From JAVJRN01 sp040218415 (lineage in GTDB: Bacteria; Bacteroidota; Bacteroidia; Cytophagales; Cyclobacteriaceae), in assembly GCA_040218415.1 (NCBI GenBank), contig JAVJRN010000021.1, forward strand, positions 62,001 through 126,000: a DNA stretch of 64,000 nucleotides, given 5' to 3'. The stretch's first letter is position 1. Every line of letters starts with the position of its first letter. The position numbers and the translations under genes are program-made. The notes beneath the pieces were generated by a model, which had not been told where the DNA came from, searched no databases, and saw only the letters and a program-made list of their open reading frames with translations. Below are positions 9,517 through 18,627 of the stretch, in pieces.

Positions 9517-10101
9517 TTAAAGCTCTTTGATTTGAATCACGATATCATGTGGCGCTCTTTCATCTCCACCGAAATAAGGAAATAACTTGTAATAAAATCC
9601 TTTGTCGCAGGTATTCATCCTTTCTACCATAACCGGCGCGTTACTATCCAGCTGAAAGGAATATGCATCGGGCAATAACTGGATGGAATAAAAATGAGGT
9701 TCATTCAAAGCAACACTTCCCAATAGAATGGAAGATCTTATACTATTTTGATAAAAATAGGCGTGTATCTCCATCGTTTCATTGAGCCATCTCCAACCAA
9801 ACCTTGCGCTATTCTCATGATGCTGATCATTGCAGTCAGAAAAGCCGTATAATTTGTTTATATCATGTTGGTTGATAGGATCGGAAGAAGTATACATGGT
9901 CGTGCTATCAAATATGGCCATGAAAGAAAGCTCGTTTTGCTGTAAAGCTTCTACTTTATAGTTGCAATAATGCTCTCCTTTCGGGATAACAAACAATTGA
10001 TAATCATTGACTAAGTTTTCTTCGCAAGCTGACAATAACACAAACATGAAAATGATGAACAGTTTCAGCGCGATGACGAGTGATTGAGTAAAAGCTTTCA
10101 T
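9517..10101 (-). CDS. putative lipoprotein of unknown function
   Basis: A 194-residue exported protein. The signal peptide is hydrophobic (FIIFMFVLLSAC) and ends in a plausible lipobox, LSAC, so Cys26 would be the lipidated residue. The mature part is polar, with a conserved-looking ending, YKLFPYFGGDERAPHDI, which I recall as a recurrent C-terminal motif in uncharacterised Bacteroidota proteins. It lies 3 bp downstream of a small secreted protein gene and a second one 4 bp further, so the three probably form one leftward operon. No enzymatic motif was found. Confidence 0.75.
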   Translation of the reverse strand: MKAFTQSLVIALKLFIIFMFVLLSACEENLVNDYQLFVIPKGEHYCNYKVEALQQNELSFMAIFDSTTMYTSSDPINQHDINKLYGFSDCNDQHHENSARFGWRWLNETMEIHAYFYQNSIRSSILLGSVALNEPHFYSIQLLPDAYSFQLDSNAPVMVERMNTCDKGFYYKLFPYFGGDERAPHDIVIQIKEL

Positions 10102-10104
10102 TTT

Positions 10105-10536
10105 TCAAAGTTTACTTGGTGAGTAGCTCAACCCCAAAGAGACAGATGGTTGGCCGTATCTGATACCTGACCCTAAATTCAAGTCAATATTTCCAATTAA
10201 TGGTAAATAAAGCTTTAGTTCTGGGAGCACTACAAAAAACTGCTCTGCGACAAAGCCTATTCTAGGTGTAAAAAAGAGCGACAATTTCTCACAAGTTCTA
10301 ATGGGTAACTTGACGATCATCCCTTGAAATCGATGATTTGTATCGGTGTATTCTGTCGCTGTTTTTAAACCGTTTTGGATAGAATAACCCAAAGCCACTT
10401 TTCCTTTACCAATCAGTACATTAGCGCCATATTCAACTCCTCCAATGGTGGTCTGTCTTTGGATGTCGATCTCAATATTTTGAGCCTGACCAATGATGAT
10501 GGCGAATACGAGGAATATAGTTGACGCAAGTTTCAT
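10105..10536 (-). CDS. small secreted outer-membrane-like protein, paralogue of the upstream gene
   Basis: 143 residues with a signal peptide (MKLASTIFLVFAIIIGQAQ). The mature part has alternating hydrophobic residues and glycines typical of small outer-membrane beta-structure proteins. It ends SLGLSYSPSKL, with a C-terminal leucine. TTIGGVEYGANVLIGKGKVALGYS matches TTGGTKYGVSVGWSDKWNIEYG in the next gene upstream, and GNIDLNLGSGIRYGQPSVSLG matches DRINLNLGLGFRALSPTVNTG. The two genes are therefore a tandem duplication that has diverged. Function unknown. Confidence 0.75.
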   Translation of the reverse strand: MKLASTIFLVFAIIIGQAQNIEIDIQRQTTIGGVEYGANVLIGKGKVALGYSIQNGLKTATEYTDTNHRFQGMIVKLPIRTCEKLSLFFTPRIGFVAEQFFVVLPELKLYLPLIGNIDLNLGSGIRYGQPSVSLGLSYSPSKL

Positions 10537-10540
10537 GGCT

Positions 10541-10999
10541 TTAGATGTTTATTTTCAAACCAGTATTTACTGTTGGACTCAAGGCTCTGAAGCCTAAGCC
10601 TAAATTAAGATTGATGCGATCGGTCAAGTGTAATCTTCCCATCACAGAAGGCGTTATTTTAAAGTCTTGGACATTTACTAGTCCTGTTCTTACCATCAAC
10701 CCAAAATCAACGTGTTCTCCTCTTGTCAAGGGATAACTGAAGTACAATCCAGAGAAGTTGTTTTCGTTCAAGCTCTCTTGGTGATACTGCACACCTTCCA
10801 CATTTTCAAAACTGTTTTGTGGTGCGCGTAGATGAAACATTCCATATTCTATGTTCCATTTATCAGACCAGCCAACGGATACTCCGTATTTTGTGCCTCC
10901 GGTGGTTATTTCGACGTTGTTACTTACGGCAATGCTTTGACCCAAAACATTCCAGCTTGTAAGAACAAATAGGGCGATTATTATTGTTGAAGTTTTCAT
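10541..10999 (-). CDS. small secreted outer-membrane-like protein (tandem paralogue)
   Basis: 152 residues. A clear Sec signal peptide (MKTSTIIIALFVLTSWNVLGQS) is followed by repeated beta-type segments and a terminal RALSPTVNTGLKINI, which would fit an edge strand of a small barrel. It is homologous by eye to the following gene (the TTGG.KYG box and the NLNLG box). First gene of the leftward three-gene set, which ends with the lipoprotein. It has no catalytic motif, so a surface or envelope structural role is only a guess. Confidence 0.75.
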   Translation of the reverse strand: MKTSTIIIALFVLTSWNVLGQSIAVSNNVEITTGGTKYGVSVGWSDKWNIEYGMFHLRAPQNSFENVEGVQYHQESLNENNFSGLYFSYPLTRGEHVDFGLMVRTGLVNVQDFKITPSVMGRLHLTDRINLNLGLGFRALSPTVNTGLKINI

Positions 11000-11395
11000 G
11001 GCTTTTATGTTTTAGTTGCTCTTTGAATACTCAAATATCAATAAGATGGCTATTGATTAATAGAGAGGGTTACTGAAGTTCGGAAATACGAGTTTCTTCC
11101 AATTTCTTCAGTGAAACCCTATAAGTAAAACACTTAGTTTTTTGTGGTAGAAATACTTAGCCTGCAAAAGCCAACTTAAATAGTTAGTTGCGGTTGAGGT
11201 GTTTACCTTCTTAGGACGCTACTTATAAATATATTTCGCCTATAACCAATTAGACATCAAGTGTTTATGTTTTTTTAAATAATGATTGTAGGCTATGACC
11301 GTAATTATCTGTTATTATTTTCAATTCAATTCGGAAAAAAATCGTATATTATTTATGTAGGCCTTAAAGCTTATAGCATTGATAAAAGGCTAACC
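11000..11395. other. 396-bp divergent promoter region
   Basis: It separates the leftward secreted-protein operon from the rightward response-regulator gene, so it should carry both promoters. A frame in phase with the regulator opens at 11282, but its extra 38 residues do not resemble a receiver domain. No repeat, terminator or named operator was recognised. Confidence 0.4.
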
Positions 11396-12034
11396 ATGAA
11401 AATATTACTCGTAGACGATCACAAGATTATACGTAACATCTTAGCAGATTTTTTAAGAAAAAAACTTGATGCAGAAGTTATAGAGGGTGATAATGGAATT
11501 GAGGGAGTGAATCTATCCAAAGATCATGCATTTGACTTAATAGTGACCGACATTCACATGCCACAAATGGATGGAATTGAGATGGTTCAAAAGATTCGGG
11601 AATCGAATACTGAAGTGAAAATCATCGCCTTATCTATGATGGATGATTCGGTAAGTATCAAGAAAATGTTGAAGGCAGGTACTTCCGCTTATGTATTGAA
11701 AGAAGGCGATACTTACGAGCTATTGAAAGCAATAAACTTAGTCATGTCTGGAGAAAAATATTACTCTCATGGGGTAACGGAAGTTATCATGACAAGCCTT
11801 TCCAATAGCAGACGAGACTTCAAAAAGGCAGATTTGACCAATCGCGAACTAGAAGTTCTGGAACTCCTTTTTAAAGAAAAATCGAATGCCGAGATCGCTG
11901 AAAAACTTTTCATCAGTCTGCGCACCGTCGAAACGCATAAGCACAATATCATGGAAAAAACCGGCTCAAAAAATCTGGCCGGCCTTGTCAAGTTTGCGAT
12001 TCGAGAAAAGCTTTTTGACGATTTGTTCTATTAA
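11396..12034 (+). CDS. NarL/FixJ-type response regulator
   Basis: 212 residues from the ATG at 11396, chosen because MKILLVDDHKIIRNILADF is the standard receiver start and AAAGG lies six bases before it. Receiver ~1-120: acidic pair DD, phospho-Asp in DLIVTDIHMPQMDG, Ser/Thr switch in IIALSMMDD, and Lys in AYVLKEGD. LuxR-type HTH ~145-208: LTNRELEVLELLFKEKSNAE, then IAEKLFISLRTVETHKHNIM. The gene converges on, and overlaps by 4 bp, a NarX-type kinase on the other strand, its likely partner. Confidence 0.93.
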   Translation: MKILLVDDHKIIRNILADFLRKKLDAEVIEGDNGIEGVNLSKDHAFDLIVTDIHMPQMDGIEMVQKIRESNTEVKIIALSMMDDSVSIKKMLKAGTSAYVLKEGDTYELLKAINLVMSGEKYYSHGVTEVIMTSLSNSRRDFKKADLTNRELEVLELLFKEKSNAEIAEKLFISLRTVETHKHNIMEKTGSKNLAGLVKFAIREKLFDDLFY

Positions 12035-13794
12035 GCAATAACCAAGCTTACTTCAGTTCCCTTCCCTTGGTTGGTGGAAATGTCTAACTGCGCACCGATC
12101 TTTTGTGCACGCTCTTTCATATTCAATATTCCAAAACCATACTCTATGGTCTCGGGATTAAATCCTATTCCATTGTCTTCAACAGTCAACGAAAATATCT
12201 CCACATTTTTTACTTGCACTTTTATATGAGTAGCCGAAGAATATTTGATGCAATTCGTGAGCGCCTCTTGAAATATTCTAAAAATATTTGACGCCAATTT
12301 CATGTCCATAAAACTTTTTGATCCTTCCCACACTAGGTCAATTTCACCTTGGAATACCCTGCCCATTTTCTCAATTAAAGAATTGAAAGAAAAAGGCAGA
12401 TCGTCACCTTCGAGCAAGCTGATTCCCAGATTATTGATAATTAATCTTGTTTCGCGAATAACATCATTGAGCATTCCATCAATCTCGTGATTGATCTCTC
12501 GTTTTTCCTGATCTGATAGTCCGTCTGACGATGATTTTTTTAACATTAATCGAGTACCTATCAGCATCTGCCCAATACTGTCATGAATGTCCTTGGAGAT
12601 CCTCAGTCTTTCTCTTTCCTGTGCCTCAATCTCTAAAGTTTCATAGCGCTTTTTGTCTGATATATCTCTCAAGACGCCAAAAACACGAATTACCTTATGT
12701 TTTTCGTCTTTATTCAAAACATTCACACTGGCAAAATTCCAGCGCCAGCCAAGACTATCCGAACCCACAAGCACTTCGCATTCAAAAGAGCTAATCTTAC
12801 CAGATCTTACCAGGTCAATTTTCCGCTGACAAACCGAACGATGCTCCAAGTGGATATATTTGATGAGATCGTCGATACTCTTAATGTTATTCTGGTGATG
12901 GTTATTGTTGATTTCATTGGGAAAAAAAAGCATTTCTTTAGTAATAAAATCATATTCATACGCAATCGTTTGGCTGCTGCTCAGAACCAAATTAAGTTTT
13001 TGAATATGATTTTCAAGTAGCTTTTTCGTACTAATCTCATTGGTAATATCCTGCATCGTGCCATGAATGCCCATAAACTTACCTTGGTCATCATATTCGA
13101 ACCTTGCATGTTCTTCGATATACTTTACGTTCTGATTCAACGTAATTATTTTGTATATATTGGTAAAGGGTTTTCTTTCAGCGATAGACCAATTGAATTG
13201 TTCAACAATACCCTTCCTATAATCAGGGTGAATATACTTATGGTACTCTTCAATAGAAGCCTTAAAGGACTGAGGGGCCAACTCTAAAATATGGTAGACT
13301 TCATCAGTCCAAGTGCAGTGATTTTTTTCATAATCCAAATGCCAGCTTCCTACCTTGGTCAATCGTTGAGCCTCTTTTAGATCATCATTGACCTGCTTGA
13401 GCTTCAGCTTATTCCTCTTCTTTTCAGTAATATCTACGGAGGTACCAAGAACGCCGATAATTTTTCCTTGCAAATCGTAATGTGGCGCCTTTGAAGTGGC
13501 TACAAATATTCTCCTTCCTGATTTCTTAAACTCTAACCACTCTTCAGTTTTCAGCGTTTCCCCCAATTCGATGACTTTTTGATCCTCAGCTTTATAAAGC
13601 ATGGCCAGATCATAATCCAGCAAATCAAAATCAGTTTTTCCTATAATATCGGTCTGTTTAGCTCCATAAAAATCCGCAAACTCTTTGTTACACACCAGAT
13701 ACCTACTGTTAAGGTCTTTTAGCCAAATTAGTCCCGGCATGGCATTGAGCACTTGCTGAAGTATGACTGCATCTCTATTGATTATTTGCTCCAT
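12031..13794 (-). CDS. PAS sensor histidine kinase, NarX/DegS type (HisKA_3)
   Basis: 587 residues with no membrane segments. Three or four PAS/PAC units fill ~1-370 (MPGLIWLKDLNSRYLVCNKEF; GSWHLDYEKNHCTWTDEVYHIL; a third around VLSSSQTIAYEYD). HisKA_3 follows, with ERLRISKDIHDSIGQMLIG carrying the phospho-His. HATPase_c has FRIFQEALTNCIKYS, DNGIGF and GFGILNMKERAQ. This kinase class phosphorylates NarL-type regulators, and the convergent NarL-type gene fits that. The 4-bp tail overlap of the two stop regions is unusual for a cognate pair, which is more often co-directional. Confidence 0.92.
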   Translation of the reverse strand: MEQIINRDAVILQQVLNAMPGLIWLKDLNSRYLVCNKEFADFYGAKQTDIIGKTDFDLLDYDLAMLYKAEDQKVIELGETLKTEEWLEFKKSGRRIFVATSKAPHYDLQGKIIGVLGTSVDITEKKRNKLKLKQVNDDLKEAQRLTKVGSWHLDYEKNHCTWTDEVYHILELAPQSFKASIEEYHKYIHPDYRKGIVEQFNWSIAERKPFTNIYKIITLNQNVKYIEEHARFEYDDQGKFMGIHGTMQDITNEISTKKLLENHIQKLNLVLSSSQTIAYEYDFITKEMLFFPNEINNNHHQNNIKSIDDLIKYIHLEHRSVCQRKIDLVRSGKISSFECEVLVGSDSLGWRWNFASVNVLNKDEKHKVIRVFGVLRDISDKKRYETLEIEAQERERLRISKDIHDSIGQMLIGTRLMLKKSSSDGLSDQEKREINHEIDGMLNDVIRETRLIINNLGISLLEGDDLPFSFNSLIEKMGRVFQGEIDLVWEGSKSFMDMKLASNIFRIFQEALTNCIKYSSATHIKVQVKNVEIFSLTVEDNGIGFNPETIEYGFGILNMKERAQKIGAQLDISTNQGKGTEVSLVIA

Positions 13795-13992
13795 ATTATC
13801 GTTTGGAATTGTAGAACATGCTCATTCATTAGACTCTTGGTTATTATTGTTACTTAGCCTTTAGATCAGCTTTCATTGATTTAACTCGGGGTAACTTGTA
13901 CTTATGTCATCCATCACTGTTCAACAGTTCAGGCAACAGATAAATTCAAAAAAACTGATTTAATAGATCATACGAAATATTCTTAAATAAAC

Positions 13993-15825
13993 TCATCTTT
14001 GAATAGCACTGAAGGTCAATTTAAAAACTGTTCCTTCCTTACCTCCTGAGAAAGAAATTTCTCCATCAATTCGCTGAGCCAATGTGCTGACAAGCTTCAA
14101 ACCAAATCCGGTGGAGTTTTGAATCTCAAAACCTTCAGGCAGACCTGTACCATTATCTAATATTTTAAGTGAAATAATGTCATTTTGTTTTGATAAAAAC
14201 AATTGGATAGTCCCCTCATTCTTATCGGGAAATGCATATTTCAAGGTATTCGTTATTATTTCGTTGATAATAATACCAACAGAACTCAGTACGTTTGAAT
14301 CCAACATAAAATCCTCGACGGATAATTGTAAATCCACTTTCTTGGCATTGTCAAAAGACTCAAGAATCTTCGCGGTAAGCTTATGCAGGTAGGCGTTTAC
14401 CGATACATTTTTATCATCTTCGGAAGTCAATAATATGTCATACAAAACCCTAAAACTATTGACTCTATTCAGTGTGTCGTTTAGTGCAAGCACCACATCA
14501 GGGTTCTTCGAGGATAGTTTTTGAATGGTCAATAAAGATTGAATACTATTGACATTATTTTTCACTCTATGGTGTACTTCTTTAAGTAAGGTTTGCTTTT
14601 CAACGAGTAGCTCTTCGAGTCTTTCCTGATAATTCAAAGTTTCGGTAATATCCGTGAGATTGATAATGACTTCAATGATCTCTTCGCTATCATTGAGCAG
14701 ACAGTTGCCATTCACTTCGACCCAAATGTGTCCTTTCTCTTTATGTAAAATGCCAAGAACTTGGCCTTTGATCGGTTTTTTGGTTTTAATTATCTGATTC
14801 ACAGGGTAGTCTTCCACAAGAAGCCTCGTTCCATCTTCATTCAAAAAACTCCAATATGGATCTGATATTTTTTTTCCTATCAGTTTATCTTCACTCAACC
14901 CTAGAATATCCTCTGCTCGCTTATTTACGATCATTATGGAGGTGTCAGGATGATGAACCACCACACCTACATGTATATTAGTCACAAGATCTTTATACCT
15001 CTTTTGGCTTTGCGCCATACTAATTTCCGCCTCGGTTCGATCGGTTACTTCCCTTTGCACAGAGATCCAATGGGTAAACCAACCTTTATCATTCTTAACA
15101 GGACTTATTAAAAGTTCCGTCCAAAATTTCTCTCCATTTTTTTTATAATTCAATAACGTCGCGCGGCTTACCTGCCAGTTTCTTAGTGACTTACCCAGCG
15201 TTTTAATCGCTTCTTTATCACTTTCAGGCCCTTGCATAATTCGCGGCGTTTTTCCGAGAACTTCCTCAGAAGTGTAACCAGTAATGTCGGTAAAAGCCTT
15301 GTTTACATAAAGGATTCTAGGACCGGGCTCATCGAATGGTTCTGCCTCGGTGATGAGAATTGCGTCGTTGGAATTAAGCACCACCGACTCCATCAACCTC
15401 AAGCGCTCTTCTTCAGATTGCGCTCCGAAAATATAGTTTTCCCTATGCTTATTGTAGGCATTTTGGATACTACTTAAAATAGTCTCTTTAGATGAGCCTT
15501 TTTCAATTGGCCTGAAAGGCGTTACTTCTTTGATACGTTTTAAAATTAGAGGATCACTTACAGAAGAATGAAATAATATAGGCAGCTGTCTACTGGCAAG
15601 GATTGCTCTTGCACAATCCACTCCTTCGGTATCTCCGTTGAAATAAACATCCAACAGAACCAAATCGATGGCTGAGTTCTTTTTTGCAATTTCTATCGCC
15701 TCTTTAGTCGAATTAACCGCAATAACTTCAAAGCCTTCACTTTCGAGTAAAGCCTTCATTCCAAAGGAGACAATAACATCATCATCTACTATTAAAATTT
15801 TTTTCATAAAGCTGACTTGGGTCAT
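13993..15825 (-). CDS. REC-PAS-PAS-HisKA_2 histidine kinase
   Basis: A 610-residue cytoplasmic kinase. N-terminal receiver: KKILIVDDDVIVSFGMKALL, with phospho-Asp in IDLVLLDVYFNGDTEG. The first PAS is of LOV type (GYTSEEVLGKTPRIMQGPESD, FWTELLISPVKNDKGW) but has TPR where photoactive LOV domains have NCR, so the flavin-binding Cys is missing. The second PAS is at ~275-400. HisKA_2 has KEVHHRVKNNVNSIQSLL (phospho-His), then a HATPase with NEIITNTLKYAF, DNGTGLP and GFGLKLV. An internal ATG at 15807 (MKKILIVDDD) is an equally good or better start. The N-terminal receiver suggests it is one step in a phosphorelay. Confidence 0.92.
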   Translation of the reverse strand: MTQVSFMKKILIVDDDVIVSFGMKALLESEGFEVIAVNSTKEAIEIAKKNSAIDLVLLDVYFNGDTEGVDCARAILASRQLPILFHSSVSDPLILKRIKEVTPFRPIEKGSSKETILSSIQNAYNKHRENYIFGAQSEEERLRLMESVVLNSNDAILITEAEPFDEPGPRILYVNKAFTDITGYTSEEVLGKTPRIMQGPESDKEAIKTLGKSLRNWQVSRATLLNYKKNGEKFWTELLISPVKNDKGWFTHWISVQREVTDRTEAEISMAQSQKRYKDLVTNIHVGVVVHHPDTSIMIVNKRAEDILGLSEDKLIGKKISDPYWSFLNEDGTRLLVEDYPVNQIIKTKKPIKGQVLGILHKEKGHIWVEVNGNCLLNDSEEIIEVIINLTDITETLNYQERLEELLVEKQTLLKEVHHRVKNNVNSIQSLLTIQKLSSKNPDVVLALNDTLNRVNSFRVLYDILLTSEDDKNVSVNAYLHKLTAKILESFDNAKKVDLQLSVEDFMLDSNVLSSVGIIINEIITNTLKYAFPDKNEGTIQLFLSKQNDIISLKILDNGTGLPEGFEIQNSTGFGLKLVSTLAQRIDGEISFSGGKEGTVFKLTFSAIQR

Positions 15826-16105
15826 GGAAGTGTGGGGTAAAATACGCTTATAAAGGCTAATATAAGCACTCTTTTATACTCTTTGAGCGCCGCACAAAAA
15901 GTAATGTTCATGGCGAAAAACGCTCTCAGTGCTCTTCCAGAAAATGATTACATCAGGGAAATGATTACTCAGATTAAGGGTATCCTTTATTAGAGAAATA
16001 GTCCTTTATTTTATGTTGTCTAACGCTAGTTATATTTTGGGAGATGGATGAATTTTCTCCTTGAATAACCTTCTGTTATTAAAAAAACCAGTCCATCATT
16101 GACAT

Positions 16106-16765
16106 CTAATCTTTAGAAACGACGACTACTTGGTGTAAGAGCTCCTCATTGGTTAATGCCTGCACTAAATAGCTCGCCAAGGAAAGCCTATTGATGGTTA
16201 ATCTTGGCGAAGGGGTGACGCCAAAAGTCTCTCTAACTTTTTGTATTGACCTGCCGTTGGTCAGTCCTACGGGTCGGACAATAGTCCATGGAAGATTGGA
16301 TCTTTTCAGTATTTCTTCTTGCCTTTCATGGTCAATATAAGCCGCATTGATATTGCTATTTTCTATCATCCACTTAAACCACCATGGGATGTCAATTCGC
16401 GACTCACTGACGCCCCACGCGGAGCATGCTACAATACGCATCAAAGGAACCATAGAAGCTACTGCTTCGAGATTGAACATGGTCTCTGCGAGATAGGTTT
16501 CAGGTGTGCGAAGGCGAGACCATGGAAAATCACTTTCCCGGGAAATATTGAGCGTATTGATGACAAATTGACAGCCCTGTATTGCCGCAAGCAAATCACT
16601 TTTACTTCTTGGGTCACCTTCAAAGAACTCAACATTTTCTCTCTTTTCTATTCTCGTAATATTTCTTCCAAGACAGTTGACATGAAAACCCTGTCGTATT
16701 GCCTCTTCAAGTACTCGTTTGCCTGTTCTTCCTGTAGCTCCAAGCAGTAAAATCTTTTGCCCCAT
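16106..16765 (-). CDS. NAD(P)-binding (atypical SDR / NmrA-like) protein
   Basis: 219 residues. The N-terminal Rossmann fold carries GATGRTGKRVLEEAIRQG (the GxxGxxG cofactor motif of atypical SDRs), then FEGDPRSKSDLLAAIQGC and FVINTLNISR. The Tyr-x3-Lys pair of classical SDRs is not seen, which fits the NAD(P)H-binding/NmrA-like group. LPWTIVRPVGLTNGRS is the usual substrate-side motif. Members act as reductases or redox sensors; the substrate cannot be told. Single gene, leftward. Confidence 0.85.
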   Translation of the reverse strand: MGQKILLLGATGRTGKRVLEEAIRQGFHVNCLGRNITRIEKRENVEFFEGDPRSKSDLLAAIQGCQFVINTLNISRESDFPWSRLRTPETYLAETMFNLEAVASMVPLMRIVACSAWGVSESRIDIPWWFKWMIENSNINAAYIDHERQEEILKRSNLPWTIVRPVGLTNGRSIQKVRETFGVTPSPRLTINRLSLASYLVQALTNEELLHQVVVVSKD

Positions 16766-16969
16766 ATTTTATAAAACTGACACCTTGGTTCGATGTTATG
16801 CTAACATGTTTCGCTTTGAATGGGAAAAATTTAAAAAAAACCCTCGCCTGAGGACGCCAAAATCTGCTCAAAGATGCGCCATGAGATTGAAGGCCATCAA
16901 TACTAAGTGCCAATGCTATTAAGATAATTTGATGTGATTCAAAACAAGAACCCGCCTAAGAATGTTTTT

Positions 16970-17545
16970 CTATTTCAAAATATTATGAATCTTGAGATGG
17001 TATAGCAACATGATGGTCTTGGCGTCTTGTATCTCTCCATTACTCACCATATCTAGTGCCTTTTCAAAAGGAATTTCCAGAACTTCGATCTCTTCCTGTT
17101 CGCTAGAAAGTCCTCCTCCGTCCGATTGCTTCATATTTGGCTGATATTGAGCAATGAAAAAATGTAGAATTTCCGTAACCGAACCAGGTGACATGTATGC
17201 TTTCATGATCTTCTTCACTTCTTTTACTTCGTAACCGGTTTCTTCTTGGGTCTCTAGTTTTATGCAAGTTTCCGCATCATTATCATCAAGCAGTCCCGCA
17301 CAAGCCTCTATCAGCATTCCTGACGCGTTCCCGTTTAAATATGTCGGCATCCGAAACTGACGGGTAAGAATTACACTTTGGTTATCCTGATTATATAGCA
17401 ATATGACCGCACCGTTTCCTCTATCGTAGGCCTCTCGTTGTTGCTTTTCCCAGCTACCGTCTTCTTTGCGATAGTCAAAGGTTATTTTTTCCAGCTTGAA
17501 CCAGTTTTCTGAGAGCAATTCTCTTTTTATATTCTTGACTTTCAT
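16970..17545 (-). CDS. nudK: Nudix hydrolase, NudK/ADP-ribose pyrophosphatase-like
   Basis: 191 residues, closely following the layout of E. coli NudK (GDP-mannose pyrophosphatase): RGNGAVILLYNQDNQSVILTRQFR, NGNASGMLIEACAGLLD, YMSPGSVTEILHFFIAQY, EEIEVLEIPFEKALDM, GEIQDAKTIMLL. The Nudix box is GLLDDN-D-AETCIK-LETQEETGY. It keeps the core EExG glutamates but has Asp for the first Glu and Leu for the usual Arg; from memory, E. coli NudK also departs from the consensus at the latter site. Expected reaction: hydrolysis of a nucleoside diphosphate sugar to NMP and sugar phosphate. The start overlaps the stop of the upstream DUF4406 gene by 4 bp (ATGA). Confidence 0.9.
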   Translation of the reverse strand: MKVKNIKRELLSENWFKLEKITFDYRKEDGSWEKQQREAYDRGNGAVILLYNQDNQSVILTRQFRMPTYLNGNASGMLIEACAGLLDDNDAETCIKLETQEETGYEVKEVKKIMKAYMSPGSVTEILHFFIAQYQPNMKQSDGGGLSSEQEEIEVLEIPFEKALDMVSNGEIQDAKTIMLLYHLKIHNILK

Positions 17546-17898
17546 ACTACTCCAGGAATTTCTTCAAGATTGTAAAACACTTTTAGACCGTGCTTTTTAG
17601 CCACTTCAACGTCCTTATCTGCTCCTGCTGAATATCCTGCAATTCTGTAAACCGCATCACATTTTTCAATAAGGCGATGAGCGATTGGGTAGCTTATCTC
17701 CTCGTATATTTCATCACCAAGCTTTTTTGAACCTGCCAATTTCAAAAGAGGGAGTGCAAACCACTCTCCTACCACAGGAATATGACCAGCACGAAATATG
17801 GACAAAGTATCTTTTTCCAAGTTGTCCAAATTTTTTTTCACCAGAACAGGGTCATCATTGGTGCCTCCGCGATATGGTCCAGCTATCAATATCATCAT
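17542..17898 (-). CDS. DUF4406 / nucleoside 2-deoxyribosyltransferase-like protein
   Basis: 118 residues from the ATG at 17898. This start was preferred over 17943 because AAAGG sits just before it and MMILIAGPYRGGTNDD is the family N-terminus. The fold is that of nucleoside deoxyribosyltransferases: IAGPYRG near the start, an acidic middle (GDEIYEEISYPIAHRLIEKCDAVYRIAGYSAGADKDVEVAKKHG) and a C-terminal LKVFYNLEEIP. It is 4-bp-coupled to the NudK-like gene, so the pair probably acts on nucleotides or nucleotide sugars. The exact reaction is unknown. Confidence 0.8.
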   Translation of the reverse strand: MMILIAGPYRGGTNDDPVLVKKNLDNLEKDTLSIFRAGHIPVVGEWFALPLLKLAGSKKLGDEIYEEISYPIAHRLIEKCDAVYRIAGYSAGADKDVEVAKKHGLKVFYNLEEIPGVV

Positions 17899-17959
17899 GA
17901 TCAACCTTTTTTTAATCCCTAAAAGAAATGAAAAAAAACACATTAAAAGCTAATGTAGA

Positions 17960-18544
17960 TTAAGAATTGGCATTTCTATTTCTCAAAACACTTAAAAATT
18001 CTGGAGTCACGCCAATGTAAGATGCAATATGTTTACCCGCGATTTTATTTTGCAGGTGTGGATAGCTGCGTAAGAAAAAATCATATCGGCTGGCTGCACT
18101 TAAACTGAGGTTTTGAATACTTCTTTTCTGTTCTCGCATATAGGCATGTTGAAATAGTTGCCGGAAAAAGCGTTCGAAAATCGGCTTTTCATTGAGGAGC
18201 TTTTCAAAATTATACTTCGATAAGGCATACACTGCTGTCTCCTCCAACGCATCAATACTAAGAATCGATTTAGATTCATTGGTAAACCCAGAAATATCTG
18301 TGATCCACCAATCATCTGTCGCGAACATAATCGCCTTATCATTCCCATCTACATCAGTGTGAAAAGCACGGAGGCATCCATTGACTACATAAAATATCTC
18401 ATTAGATAAGGCGCCTTGATTGAGTAAAAATTGCTTTTTTGTAAATACTTTGGGTTGAACATAGCTGAGAAAACAATCAAAATCATCCTCCGTCAGAGGG
18501 ATTCTTTTTGAAATATGCTTTCTCATTTGAGCATACTTATTCAT
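17960..18544 (-). CDS. Crp/Fnr-family transcriptional regulator
   Basis: 194 residues. The cyclic-nucleotide-binding beta-roll spans ~20-120 (QFLLNQGALSNEIFYVVNGCLRAFHTD; DWWITDISGFTNESKSILSIDALEET), followed by the long dimer helix. A short winged HTH (~145-190: SAASRYDFFLRSYPHLQNKI, HIASYIGVTPEFLSVLRNR) ends the protein. No Fnr-type cysteines are seen, so it is not an iron-sulfur oxygen sensor. The cNMP-contact residues of Crp are not clearly kept, so the effector is unknown. It lies just upstream of, and co-directional with, DUF4406-nudK. Confidence 0.88.
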   Translation of the reverse strand: MNKYAQMRKHISKRIPLTEDDFDCFLSYVQPKVFTKKQFLLNQGALSNEIFYVVNGCLRAFHTDVDGNDKAIMFATDDWWITDISGFTNESKSILSIDALEETAVYALSKYNFEKLLNEKPIFERFFRQLFQHAYMREQKRSIQNLSLSAASRYDFFLRSYPHLQNKIAGKHIASYIGVTPEFLSVLRNRNANS

Positions 18545-18627
18545 TGAAAACTCGTTTTATTCTAGAATAAACTACTAAATAACCTTATACTATTCTCTTA
18601 AATTATAAGATTAATGTGAGTTAGCGA

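Noticed and set aside
11282..11395. longer start for the NarL-type regulator
   Set aside because: The extra 38 residues do not resemble a receiver domain and the AAAGG-spaced ATG at 11396 begins with the normal MKILLVDDH.
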